Source of the DNA: Ceratodon purpureus | Lineage: Eukaryota > Streptophyta > Bryopsida > Pseudoditrichales > Ditrichaceae | DNA length: 64,000 nt | Assembly (NCBI GenBank): GCA_014871385.1 | Contig: CM026426.1 | Coordinates: 59,806,084-59,870,083 of the forward strand | Direction: 5' to 3' | Shown here: piece by piece, positions 11,297 through 21,789 of the stretch | Layout of the letters: the number at the start of each line of letters is the position of its first letter | How positions within the stretch are numbered: position 1 is the first letter of the stretch | The notes under the pieces: generated by a model | What the model saw: only the letters and a program-made list of their open reading frames with translations | Told to the model about the DNA's origin: nothing | The model's database searches: none | Translations under genes and position numbers: made by a program

Positions 11297-12816
11297 TTAC
11301 AGATGAATATTTATCTTATTCACAGTAGCCTTCTTCACTTGAGATAGCACTTCAGCATATTTTTTCCTATCGCCAGATATGATTCGCTCGCAGGTGTCCA
11401 TCTGCAATTTACAAGGGTTAGCTTTGTACTGATTGTATGATTTGACATCCCTGTGCCCCGTAACCAGCATTGTCTTATCTGTGGGTATCTGAGCCTCCGC
11501 CATTCGAGTAATTCCCATTCTCCGGGGAGTCTTGTTGGTGAGCTTGCCATCTCCAATAACAATTCGTGCATATCATTCAATAAATTAATTGTGTTAGAGA
11601 AAAGTAAATTCGAAATATCCAGAAAAATCTCACAAATGTTAAACTCAAAAACTTAACTTCAACTGAAAAACTAAAAAGAAACTGACCAGGTGTAGATTCA
11701 ATCAAAGTGCGCACAGCCTTCCCAAGAGTGTTCTTCCCCACAGCACGCTTTTGAAACCAAACAAGATCCTTGACTTTGAAACCAGACTTAGCTCTCAAGA
11801 AAATCGGATGAGGATTTCCCTGGAATCTGGCCTCCAATTCAGCAGGGGTAAATTTAGGCCACCGCTCCGACATTAGCTTGTAAGTTTGAATCAAGTCTTG
11901 ATCTGAGCAATCGATGCTGTGCCGAAGGGAATGCTTCGAGCAATGCTGAATATCCATTTCGTAAGTCTTAGAAAGACTGGGGTTGTATCTGCAACTCACA
12001 ACAATATATCAATCAATTAGTAATACCATCTGGCATCAACCAGGCCCTTGCTACTCCTTGTAGAAAATCCAGAAAAAACTCTACTTGAGTGAAAACACTA
12101 AGCAACACACAAAAAACCTATTGACTAATTTAGCAAAGTAATATAAATGGATACAGAACAACCAAAAGGAAGAAACTAAATACCTTAGAAATTCAACTCC
12201 ACCTTCAATTAGAATCTAAAACTGACCCATGTGAGTAGCTCGCAACTCATCTTGACCACGTATGAACAAATTTCTACAAAAAAATTAGACAAGTCGAAGA
12301 ATCAGTCCGTTTGGATTCGAAACTGAAGCCGCGTCATAGTTAAGAATAAGAACTTCCTCATCTCTGGAAAGAACATCAGAGGTGGAAGTTTTTATTCCAA
12401 GCCCACGCCCGAAAGACCTCCTCACAGATTCGGTTACTGCAAATTTCACCCTACGATATCTAGGATCCAACATAATATTGAATGGGACCTCAACGGCGGA
12501 CGTCCTTTGCAAGCGGATTTCTTGCTGAAGCCGAATAATACGGCCAATGGCTCGTATCATGCATTGCAACCTGCAAAACCAAAAATGCAAATTAGAAAAC
12601 GAAATTAGAGTTACTAAGTTTTAAAAACATAAAACTATAAATAAAATATGTTAGAAACTACTGAAACAAAGTACAAAGATAAGAATAGCGGACGTACAAA
12701 CGCAATTGGAATGATCACTTTCATGACCACAACATCAACATAAGCATACATTGCCATTGAAAAACCCAACCTCCAGCAAAATCAAAGAATCAAACCACTG
12801 AAGGAAACAAGTAGAA

Positions 12817-12834
12817 TTAACCCCCCCCCCCCCA
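12817..12834. repeat. Poly-C tract in an intron
   Basis: A run of about 15 C lies in the intron between the exons at 13317 and 12570. A second long poly-C run lies at about 16902-16917, beyond the 5' side of the same gene. Confidence 0.8.
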
Positions 12835-13176
12835 ACAGATAATAAAACCGGCACTAAAAATAGAGTTGAATTACTACACTAACACAGTAGAATTACTACA
12901 CTAACAGATAATAAAATCGGCACTAAAAACAAAATCAAACTCAATGCTACAATCACAAACCTCCATCTCTATCCTCTATCAAATTCAAACGAACAAGTAA
13001 ACAAAAACACCCTTATATGAATCACCGCTACAACACAAAACCCTACGCACTGATCTAAACTCTACGAGCAAACATCGCTCAACCACAATTGCAATCACCA
13101 GCCACTCCCGAAACTCCAAACTCTTCACCTCGTTCAAGTGCCTTCAAATCGACTACACTTACAAAAAAGAACACCG

Positions 13177-13288
13177 CACAAATGAATCCAGTAGAACAAA
13201 TGAAACCAATAGAACAAATGAAACCAGTATAACAAATGAAACCAGTAGAACAAATGAAACCAGTAGAACAAATGAAACCAGAAGAACG
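13177..13288. repeat. 18-bp minisatellite in an intron
   Basis: About six copies of AACAAATGAAACCAGTAG with single-base variants lie immediately downstream of the splice donor at 13317 of the recombinase gene. The tandem array makes repeated Val/Leu/Ser open frames on the minus strand that are artefacts. Confidence 0.85.
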
Positions 13289-14442
13289 ATGTAGAAGACA
13301 AAAACTAAAGACTTACAATTGAGGACCGTAGAGGCTCCCGTCCTGTTTCGTGACTTGGAGCACAAATTCGTGAAGAATTTCAACAAAACCCCAAATGTCA
13401 GCTTCCTTTGACAGTTCTCCAATTGTCTTCTCGGTGGAAATCCCTCTGAAACGCCTCCACTCGTCAAAAGCGTTCCTGGCCCAAGTCTCCGAATGTTGGC
13501 TCCGTCTCTCACCTCCCATTGAGGTATTTTTCAATTCATTCTCATCCAGTTCACGAAACCTGGAACTAGTTTTCACAGGGCCTACATCAAACCAACTGTA
13601 AATTAGAAACAGAAAACAAACTCAATCTAAACAAGAAGTTCTAAACAGAAAGTTCTAAACAGAAAACAATCAGTTAATAAAAATTAGAATCAACTTCAAT
13701 AATAAGCAACTTAAAAAAAGGACGAACGTGAAGTTTTCTGGTTACTGTCGTTGTTGTTGTCTTCAGCATCGTCGTTTGTATCATCTTCATCTATTGGGAA
13801 ATCTCCACTCTGTGGAATAAAAATGTTGTCTGGATCATCCTCCTCGTCATCATCCTGATAATACTTGTCTTCTGCGCGGCAAACATCCCCGTCACCATCC
13901 TTGAAATCCTCTTCATCATCTTTGTCATCCGCATGCACCGCAGAGATCAACACTTCATCGGGCGACCTTGTAATCAACTCCAACAAATATGTTAGAAATT
14001 ATCAAACACAAAATAAATCTAGGTAGGCAATAAGATACGTGAAGCAAATTGCAATGGAAAATCTATATAAAAAACTGATTACCTAGAATCACCTCCTCAG
14101 AAACCACGAGAAGCACCTCCTCCTCAGGCGAAGCTGGAATAACCTGCACTGGAATTCGCTGCTCCGGAACTGCGGGGAGCATCTCCTCATCTTGAACTAC
14201 ACATACAAAAGAAACGTATAAGTAACATTCAACAAAGAACAACAGAAACAGAAAAACACAAAATCAACTGAAAATTATTAACAAAGACACTAAACTATAC
14301 CTCCGTAAAATCTAGACACTCTAGGATCCCGGATATAATTGTATACAAGCAACCTCCGAGCCTCAGCTTCTCGCCAACTGTAACTATAGACGACACCTGA
14401 ATCTGGAAAAGACATAAAAACAAAAATCAGATTCAATACAGC

Positions 14443-14486
14443 GCTGCCGCGTGGCTTCAGCGGCCTTCGGCCGCACATGGCCCCTA
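14443..14486. repeat. GC-rich palindrome-bearing repeat, copy 1
   Basis: The block GCCGCGTGGCTTCAGCGGCC, then TTCGGCCGCACATGGCCC, recurs almost unchanged at 14898-14942. Each copy contains a GCGGCC..GGCCGC palindrome. This one lies between two exons of the recombinase gene and is far richer in GC than its surroundings. Confidence 0.75.
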
Positions 14487-14897
14487 AGCTTCATCTACAT
14501 ATCCATGTTCGCCATCTTGAAGGACTCTACGACCATCCGCTCCCGCAACAACGTCCACCTCACCACGACGATCCAATTCTATATCAATACAAATTCAGTA
14601 AACAAAAATTAATAATTATAAATTTCATAAATTACATAGAACAGAAAAAATCAAACAAATATCTACAGCAGGAACTCCAGATGCAATACCTGAATCATCT
14701 CCAGATGCAACGCTATAAACTCCCAAAGGCTCGTACATTGATGAATCGTTAATATCAAACGAATCGACACTGTCACCTCCAGAAACTGCAAACACATGAA
14801 CAAAATAAATTAGAAGCTGAAACAAATAGAATACAATTTACAAAAAAATGATACAAAAAAACGACTATTAATAATAAAAGATTTCATACGACCATGC

Positions 14898-14942
14898 GTT
14901 GCCGCGCGGCTTCAGCGGCCTGCGGCCGCACATGGCCCTTAA
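14898..14942. repeat. GC-rich palindrome-bearing repeat, copy 2
   Basis: Near-identical to 14443-14486, in the same orientation and about 455 bp away. It lies in the intron between the exons at 15048 and 14785. Confidence 0.75.
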
Positions 14943-16245
14943 AACCAATTTAAACCAAAAACAAATTAAACATACACAAAAACAGATTACCCAATTTTCT
15001 ATTTCTTCCATTTATTACAATTAATTAGTGAATGTATGATAACATACCTTTCATGGCAGTTATGTCTTCAACTTCCACTAATCCTTTGCTGACGATATTA
15101 CTATTATCCTCTTTAACGACCTTAGAGAATTTTAAATTATATTTTAGTACAAAAATTACATTACAACACATTACAACTCATTCTTTAATTAAGTTTCATT
15201 TCTTTAATTATAAACCAAAGATATAAAACACGAATACTTACCTGAGTCGTCTGTGTTTGGGAAATGTATTCTTCCAGTACTTGGTTGCACAAGATGATGT
15301 CCAGTTCGTTGCTCACGTTCTTGACATTCTCTCGAATCTTCTTGTCCTTTTCGTAATCACGCTCCAGTTGCTCCAGAAGCTCATCCTCCGCAACTTCAAC
15401 TCCGAAGCTCAAACTATCCGGCATCACCAAGCCTAATCAAACAATTCACAAGAACAAGTTAATAAACAATATACAAAGCATTTGAGAATAAAATAAACAT
15501 CAAACTAGAAATGAGATTAAAGTGGAACAAATATGAAACTAAACTAAGTTTACCTTGGGAGCAGATGACTTCGGTCTTGACAGATAAATTGTTGCTTCGA
15601 TCACGTAGATTGAAAGAGGGTAGAACCAGAATCTTCGGAATAGGCTCCAACTCTGAATCAGTCGCCTCCAGCAATCTCTTTCTTTCTGGTGATGACCTCC
15701 TAGAATCCTCCATCTGCATCAAACAAAAAAAAGAAATATGAGAAAAGAAAATCAAGAGAATGAAAAACGAATTACAATTAACAAGACTGGACATAAACTC
15801 AAATGAATAAAATCTGGATATGAAAAGCTAAACATATAAAATATACCTCGATCAAACTGACTTGTAAGATAAACACCCGTTGTCGAAACTCCCGCTGCCG
15901 CTCAGTTATAAAAACCTTCTGTAACAGAAAAACAATAACACCACATAATTAAAAGCAAGTTAGAAGATAATCAATAACTGAAAGTACAACAATAAGATCA
16001 ATGTTCAAATGCTACACATCTACCAAAGCAACGTGTCAAAAATACAAGAAATTACGTAAAAACCGTAACAAATACTCTAAAGTCTCAATCGCCAAAGCTG
16101 CAATCGCAATCACAACCAAAGCCGCAATTACCTGCAACAAAACCACAGCAGAATAAGAAAAACATAAGCAACTCTAAAAACCAATCACGAAGAGATAGAT
16201 ACACAAAAATAAAAGACTGAAAATATAAAAACACAAAAGCATACA

Positions 16246-16690
16246 AAAACTTACTCAACATAGACGCTGCAGAACTCCAGAATAAACACCGCCGCGATAG
16301 GATCAACTGCATCAACTACAGAATCGACAGAAAAACTGCTTAAACAAACTACAAAGCTCACACCTAAACCACCGCCACAAAACCTAACCAAAAGGCAAAA
16401 CAAAACTAACGCGCAGCAAATGACAACTAACGCACAGCAAAACACAAAACGCAACCAAACCGCCAAACAAAACTAACGCGCAGCAAATAACAAAAACTTA
16501 CCGAATACAGACGCCGAAGAACTCCAGAATAAACACCGCCGCGATAAAGATCACCTGCATCAACTACAGAGTCGACAGAAAACCTCCTAAAATAAACTAC
16601 GAACCTCAAAACTAAACCGCCGGCACAAAACCTAACCAAATCGAAAAACAAAACTAACGCGCAGCAATTAACAACTACCGCGCAGGAATT
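16246..16690. repeat. Tandem duplication of 247 bp in the 5' region of the recombinase gene
   Basis: The block with AGAACTCCAGAATAAACACC begins at 16271 and again at 16518. Both copies continue through the shared CATCAACTACAGA and AACCTAACCAAA landmarks to CTAACGCGCAGCAA. On the minus strand each copy contains a GGCGGTGTTTATTCTGGAG stretch followed by a GTAAGT splice-donor sequence, so it may carry a duplicated leader exon. I cannot tell which copy, if either, is used. Confidence 0.6.
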
Positions 16691-17125
16691 GAAAACTAAC
16701 AAGCAGAAAAACACCAACCACGAAAGAGAAAACGCAAATAAATCGCAAAACAAAACTAACGCACACAAAAAACAAATAACGTGCAGACAATCACGAGAGG
16801 AAATAAAAAACAAAACCCTAATGCGCACCGCAAAACGCGGAGCTCGCGCGAGGAGAAATAAGAAAGAGAGCGGGCTTGGGACCCCCACTTTCCTCTTATA
16901 CCCCCCCCCCCCCCCCGACCCACGGCCACAGGTAACCGATGCTTCTGGAACAATGACCCAATTCCGACGTACGATTGAGATCACCTAGGGAAACATCTAA
17001 CGGCCAAAAGAAATCCAACACATTTATCATCCAACTAATGACCAGCTGTCACGGATGAACAAACAGCTCTCATAGACTTTCAGACGCAGCGAATCGTAAA
17101 CTGCCACGTGTCCCTTATCGAGAAT

Positions 17126-18115
17126 GTTCGGAGATAAAACCCATATTGTTTGGAACAAATAAATCTGTCCCGTATATATTGTTTAAAACTTGATTGCTGG
17201 ACATGTGAAATTAGGCATGTGGGCGAGTCAATCAGCCGTCCAGAATCCGGGCATGAATTCGCACTTCGTGATCCAGGGGAATGTGGATGTCGGGGTTGGC
17301 ACTGCCGGACAGCAGCTTGCATGCTTGGGTAGGCATCTCCGGGTATCGGTCGGTGTTCGAACTTGACACATGATCTTTTAAGGTAAAATGATACGTGTTT
17401 ACTTTTTCGTTTTGAGAACAAAACCCATATTGTTTGGCATTACAAAATTTGTCATGTATAAACAGATCCGGAATAGCGTACAAGTTCATTGTAACGGAAT
17501 TAAAGTGAATGCATCTGAGCAAAGGACCTGGATGATATACGGTGTCCCGGGTATGGAGTGAGTGTCAGATGTACTATGGCGGATGTGTTAGGATAAACTT
17601 GGTTTTACTAATGTAGGCAACGTAGCATCTCATATCCGGTTCGCTCTTGATGGACCTAGAGTTTCGTGGGTTTGGTATCCGTAAGGGTGTTTTGGTGGGC
17701 ATTGCCGGGTATCGTTCGGTGTGCTGACCTGGCATGTGGGTTTTTGTGGTGAAATGACACGTGTCAATAATTTCGTTTTAAGAACGAATCCCATATTGTT
17801 TGGCATTGCAAAGTTTGTCATGTATAAATAGATCGGGAATGTTGTCTATAAGTACATTGAAACTGAATTGAAGTAAATGCACCTGAGTTGATGACCTGGA
17901 TGATATCCAGTATCCCGAGTATGGACTTAGTGCGAAGTGTATCATGCCGGGTTTTAGCGGGTATTGTTTGGTTAGTCTGATCTAGCCAATGTAGATTTGA
18001 CAAGTGGATCATAGAATGAGAAGTCAAATTTGATCGAGAATGAACCCCATATCGTTTGGAATCACAAAATTGTTCTCGTATATAGAGCTCGGGAATACGT
18101 GATGCAATTAAAAGA
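17126..18115 (+). repeat. Four diverged tandem units with TATA-like signals
   Basis: The landmark CCATATTGTTTGG occurs at 17141, 17425 and 17791, and as CCATATCGTTTGG at 18047. It is followed each time by an A-rich stretch, then TGTATA-type TATA sequences (CATGTATAAATAGATC in unit 3) and CGGGAAT or CGGAAT. Unit spacing is 284, 366 and 256 bp. The units look like promoter or LTR-derived sequence oriented rightward. No gene they would drive is evident before 18.4 kb. Confidence 0.6.
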
Positions 18116-18204
18116 AATCAAAGTGTATGTGGCCTGGTTGCCCGGTGGTACCCGTGGCTGAGTCCCAGGTATTGCCGTAGTCACAGGCCGACAGGAGTTA
18201 CGCC

Positions 18205-18329
18205 GGGTGAGGCCCCCGCAGGCGCGCCTCACGCGATGGGAGGCACCCCTACGCTCGTGTCGGGCTACGCTCTACCCCTACGCTCGGGGTACCTCCCATC
18301 GCGTGAGCCCCCCTGCGGGGGGCTCACCC
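18205..18329. repeat. GC-rich inverted repeat (hairpin)
   Basis: The left arm from 18205 (GGGTGAGGCCCCCGCAGG, then CTCACGCGATGGGAGG) pairs with the right arm ending at 18329 over about 45 bp with few mismatches. The short centre contains CTACGCTCG variants. The DNA on both sides is ordinary AT-rich sequence, so this is an inserted foldback-like unit. Confidence 0.75.
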
Positions 18330-18481
18330 TTTACTGAAGCAGTTTGCAGCAATATTTTAATGTCACATTCGAATCCATTAACATTTCTCAACAATTGATT
18401 TCAAGATAGTGCACCGTATTAACAACTTTGCCGATTAAACGCTTCAAATCAACTCAGATACGTCTTTGTGTAACTCACCAC

Positions 18482-18870
18482 ACTGTCAATGGTGACAGCA
18501 CATGCAAGAAGAGACTGCGTGGGAGACAGCTTGAAGCACAACGAATTTGACCTCCACAAATTGTTGTCTTCTGCTTGTGAAGGCCAAATAACCTGGATAT
18601 CATGTTCAAGATCAATATTCAAGAAGAGTCTCCGAGCAGAAAACTCAACCGCCACCTCAAGAAGCTAGTAAATATCCTGTTAATAAAATAGAAGAGGTTA
18701 AATTCATATGAAAACTCCCCAACTAATACTTTCCAAAGGCCTGATACATCAGAAAAATTGCACCACATTCACCTTAGATTTTCCAAACTTGTTTCTGGTG
18801 AATCTGAGAGATGAAGGGTCAACCATTCCATCTGCCATAAAGCGAAGATATGAGCCCCTATCGAAAATTA
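18482..18870 (-). pseudogene. Two exons of an unrecognised gene with an in-frame TAG
   Basis: On the minus strand one exon lies at about 18870-18763 (contains GSYLRFMADGMVDPSSLRF). It ends AAG before a GTGAAT donor. The next begins after TTAACAG at about 18681 and ends before GTGAGT at about 18482. The second is continuous and protein-like (for example FSARRLFLNIDLEHDIQVIW) except for a TAG at 18667-18665, again in CTAG. I do not recognise the protein. No further exon is visible downstream; the GC-rich hairpin at 18205-18329 lies there and may have interrupted the gene. Confidence 0.4.
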
Positions 18871-19080
18871 TATTCTACAATAAACAAACAAGACCAAAGA
18901 AGGTAGCAAAAAATTCTAATAAGAGCTTCTCATGAAACGCTATTGCCAGTTGGTATGAAGGTTAGAGAATGGACAGTTAACGTTGCTAATCCTTCCCAAG
19001 TTAATCAGCTATGAACAGGAGCCTGACTTACACCTAGCGAGGGTAGTGCGCACTAGGGTTCGGGAAAGGAGACGTTCGTT

Positions 19081-19253
19081 TTAAGACTTCACATTTTCGG
19101 CCTCAAGTATTTTCTTCTGCTCATCTAAACTCAGCAGATTCTGGTACATGTCCAGCAACTTCGAGTAGCGCACGTCATCGAGAAACAAGCACCAAAGGTG
19201 GACCTCGCTGATGCAATCTCCAAGGCACCAATCAGACAATACCCACCAGTCAT
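19081..19253 (-). CDS. Terminal exon of an unrecognised gene
   Basis: A minus-strand frame of about 56 codons reads through WVLSDWCLGDCISEVHLWCL and ends KILEAENVKS at the TAA 19083-19081. The composition is Trp-, Leu- and Asp-rich and looks like real protein. A TGA in the same frame at its upstream edge means an exon boundary must lie close to 19250, but the acceptor is uncertain. The block at 19286 onward is repeat, so the rest of the gene may be missing. Confidence 0.4.
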
Positions 19254-19285
19254 GTCAGACTCTAGATTGTATCTAAGCAACGTAA

Positions 19286-20254
19286 CTCTAAGAGTATCCC
19301 CTAACTGTAAGCCCCTAAGCCCTTAAACCTCCATCCGCTTTCATCCGAGTTATAGGCTTAAGGTTCCTGTAAACTCCCGATTGTGATTTCTAAACATTTT
19401 TCTCATCCAAACCGAGACCTCGATAGGGCCATGGTCCTGTAAATTTCCCAACGGTTTAGGCCACCCTTAAACCGCTGGAAATAGAAAATTTCAAGCTCTC
19501 AACTTTCCATCTTCTTTCCACTATACTTGGGTTTGGTTTTCTTTTGTAACTTGTTGAAGGATTTGACAACAACCAAGTACTAAAGAATAGTTTACAGATC
19601 ACTTTTAAACTGGGTGTCTGGGTATATATGACAGGGACAGACTCTGCACCATTTGGAACCTTATTCCTATGAGGTCTCTCCACCTCTCTCGGAGCTCTCA
19701 ACAAACCAGAGCAGTAGTTCAAGATCTTTTGACTCTGAAGTTAGAAGAGGGAGGTAACCCTGGGAGTGAGTGGGGACTACCGGTTTAAAGGAGGACCAAA
19801 ATTCCACTCAATCTATAATTGTGATGTTACTGTCCCTCGAAGGACCTTTATGGGCTTACACTCAAGGAACGAATGGAGATGCTTTAAAGGTTCTTCGACG
19901 GACAGTAACATCACAATTATAGGTTGAGTGGAATTTTGGTCCTCCCTTAAAGGTGACTTGTATACTGTTTGTTTACTTGGTTGTTGTGCAACCCTCCAAT
20001 AAGTTGCAAAAGGAAACAAAACCCAAGTGTAGTGGAAAGAAGATAGAAAGATGAGAGCTTGAAATTTTCTATTTCAGACAATTTAAAGGTGGTCTAGACC
20101 GATTTGAAATTTATAGGTCGATAGCCTTTTAGAGGTCTCGGCCTAAATGAGAAAGATGTTTAGAGGTCATCACTAGGACTTTACAGGACCCTTACGCCTT
20201 TAATATAGATGAAATTGGATGGAAGATTAAGGGCTTAAGGGATGCTCTAAGGTG
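19286..20254. repeat. Long imperfect inverted repeat (foldback-like)
   Basis: The outer arms are about 19286-19578 and 19975-20254. They share, in opposite orientation, landmarks such as GAAATTTTCTATTT, GAGAGCTTGAAATTT and CCAAG.GTAGTGGAAAG. Inner arms of about 66 bp (19781-19848 and 19891-19956, containing GGACCAAAATTCCACTCAA) pair with only a few mismatches. The left arm alone carries a further block, 19603-19757, that is copy 2 of the dispersed promoter-like repeat. No coding region was found inside. Confidence 0.65.
19603..19757 (-). repeat. Dispersed promoter-like repeat, copy 2 (inverted)
   Basis: Reverse-complemented, it matches 9417-9570 through CTCTTCTAACTTCAGAGTC, GAGAGGTGGAGAGACCTCA, TTCCAAATGGT and CATATATACCCAGACACCC. 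Identity is roughly four in five by eye. Confidence 0.65.
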
Positions 20255-20350
20255 GCTCACCAGATAAACGCAACCCCTTGAATTATGACGGGTTAAACCG
20301 GAAGTTCTTGAGTCCATCCGCGCTCAACACCGGGGTCACCTGAGTGTTTC

Positions 20351-20487
20351 CTAATTCGGAGATTAACAGAACTTGATGAATACTGTGATTCGCAGATAGC
20401 TCCAACAGAGGTGAAGAGCCCTCACAGATTAGGTTACAAATGGAGGGGAGTGTGTCCCCGCTTTATATACGAAAACCCCGTTTAAGG
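20351..20487 (+). repeat. Dispersed promoter-like repeat, copy 3 (diverged)
   Basis: It shares AATTCGGAG, CTCACAGATTAGGTT, CAAATGGA and GTCCCCGCTTTATATAC with copy 1, but is the most diverged of the three. Confidence 0.5.
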
Positions 20488-21789
20488 TCGTGCACTCAGC
20501 ATCGGGACAGCGCCCTCAAAGCTGGAAGCCATCGCGCTCGAGCTTAACCCCAAAATCCTAATGGAAAAGTTTCTCCACCTCTGGATACAGGGAACTTATC
20601 CGACAATATACAACATTTCCTCGTAGCGCGACAATTGTACCGGAGTTCGACAACATCGAAAAACTCCTCGAACACCCTAAGGCGCCATCTGATTTCATGA
20701 AGTGGCACGATATCCGCTCACACTAACCGGGAAACAGACACCATGAATTAAATCAGTGATTCCAGGTACTCGCAAAAGGAAGCGTCACAAAAATATTCGA
20801 TCAAAATAATCACATGGCGGATTAGGAAGCGATTTGCTCAAGAGAATAAAGCACGTCAAAGAGCCGAAAGCAGTACCTCAAAGCCCTCCTTGTCAAACTT
20901 GTCGGCCTATCCAAGTTGCTGTGGTTAATTACAGAGCTTAAGACAGCAAGCACGGGAGAGCTCTTGCTTCCAAAGAATCCCCACAAAGATTAACAAGTAA
21001 ACTCAGCAACCACAACGAACTTCAACCGGCAGACACAAGTAATGAAGCTAATCACGCCTTTGCCGAGCACTCAATTTCAACTCTCTCCTCGCAGAAAGTA
21101 TGGTAGACCAAATGCTCGGTGAATCAGCTCTTGATCCTCAGAACAAAAAGCTGCCAATACGAAAACTCAGAGACGTTTGCAAAACATAGACCGAATGACA
21201 TCTCCAAAGCTTAGACGTCAACGAAACTTCTCGTTTCAGCTGATTCTCTAGTTCCGTGATTTCATCGTTTCTGTGTATTTATGTTTCCTCTACCAGACCG
21301 AAACAAAACGCAGCTTGTACTGCTCTCAGCATTTTTAAGAGAACAAAAATTTACTTGAACAAGCAAGCCTCGAAACGTCCATGTCAGTTATAAGTTTCGG
21401 AGTGTTACATTGGCGGGGTATCTGTTATAAAAATCACGTGGATGCTTAGAGACAGTAACAAGAACACTGATTAATAATTTGTCTAGAAAGACATCAGAAG
21501 GTAATATTATCTGCCAAGTGATGCACGATGGTCGTGAAATGTTTCTCATGTAGTAAAACTGGTCATCTTGAGCCAAGAGGCCAAGAATTGTGATCTATCT
21601 ACAACTCGGCAATAGTCAGGAAATCTTAGGCGAACAATATCGTCCTAGATTGCCCTCAAAAACAATCCATGCCGTTTGAAATCGCGATACCACTAGCCTG
21701 CTAGCCAAACCAGTGTACATGTAGAATAATGTACAACTATCAAACCCTCCACCGGCAACTCTAGTCTGGAACGAAGGCCGTCCAACAAT
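20488..21789. other. Downstream flank of MED7, no gene seen
   Basis: About 1.3 kb between the repeat and the MED7 stop codon. I looked for exons on both strands and found none with a recognisable motif and consistent splice signals. The MED7 3' UTR presumably occupies the part nearest 21789. Confidence 0.5.

Larger units (their letters stand above)
11297..15918 (-). pseudogene. Crypton-like tyrosine recombinase gene, intron-rich, two in-frame stops
   Basis: Exons joined by frame, phase and GT/AG: 15918-15847, 15713-15554, 15432-15242, 15120-15048, 14785-14690, one from 14578 with unresolved end, 14396-14301, 14196-14093, 13977-13728, 13581-13317, 12570-12184, 11988-11687, 11550-11297. The N-terminal half is acidic and coiled-coil-like; exon 13977-13728 is strongly Asp/Glu-rich. 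The C-terminal half reads as a Crypton/KCTD1-type (DUF3504-like) recombinase. It has an N-terminal helix block (KQDGSLYGPQ), an Arg-I region (FIRGQDELR), a VGKNTLGK block, a box II of the form NKTPRRMGITRM with Lys in place of the usual His, then TGHR and a final SYNQY tyrosine. No reverse transcriptase is present, which argues against DIRS. TAA at 12287-12285 and TAG at 12218-12216 fall beside the Arg-I block, so this copy is probably dead. Confidence 0.7.

Noticed and set aside
16427..16984. A 185-codon minus-strand frame rich in Cys, Phe, Leu and Val
   Set aside because: It spans the 247-bp duplication and the poly-C run; composition is that of pyrimidine-rich intron or leader DNA, and the splice donors fit a leader better.
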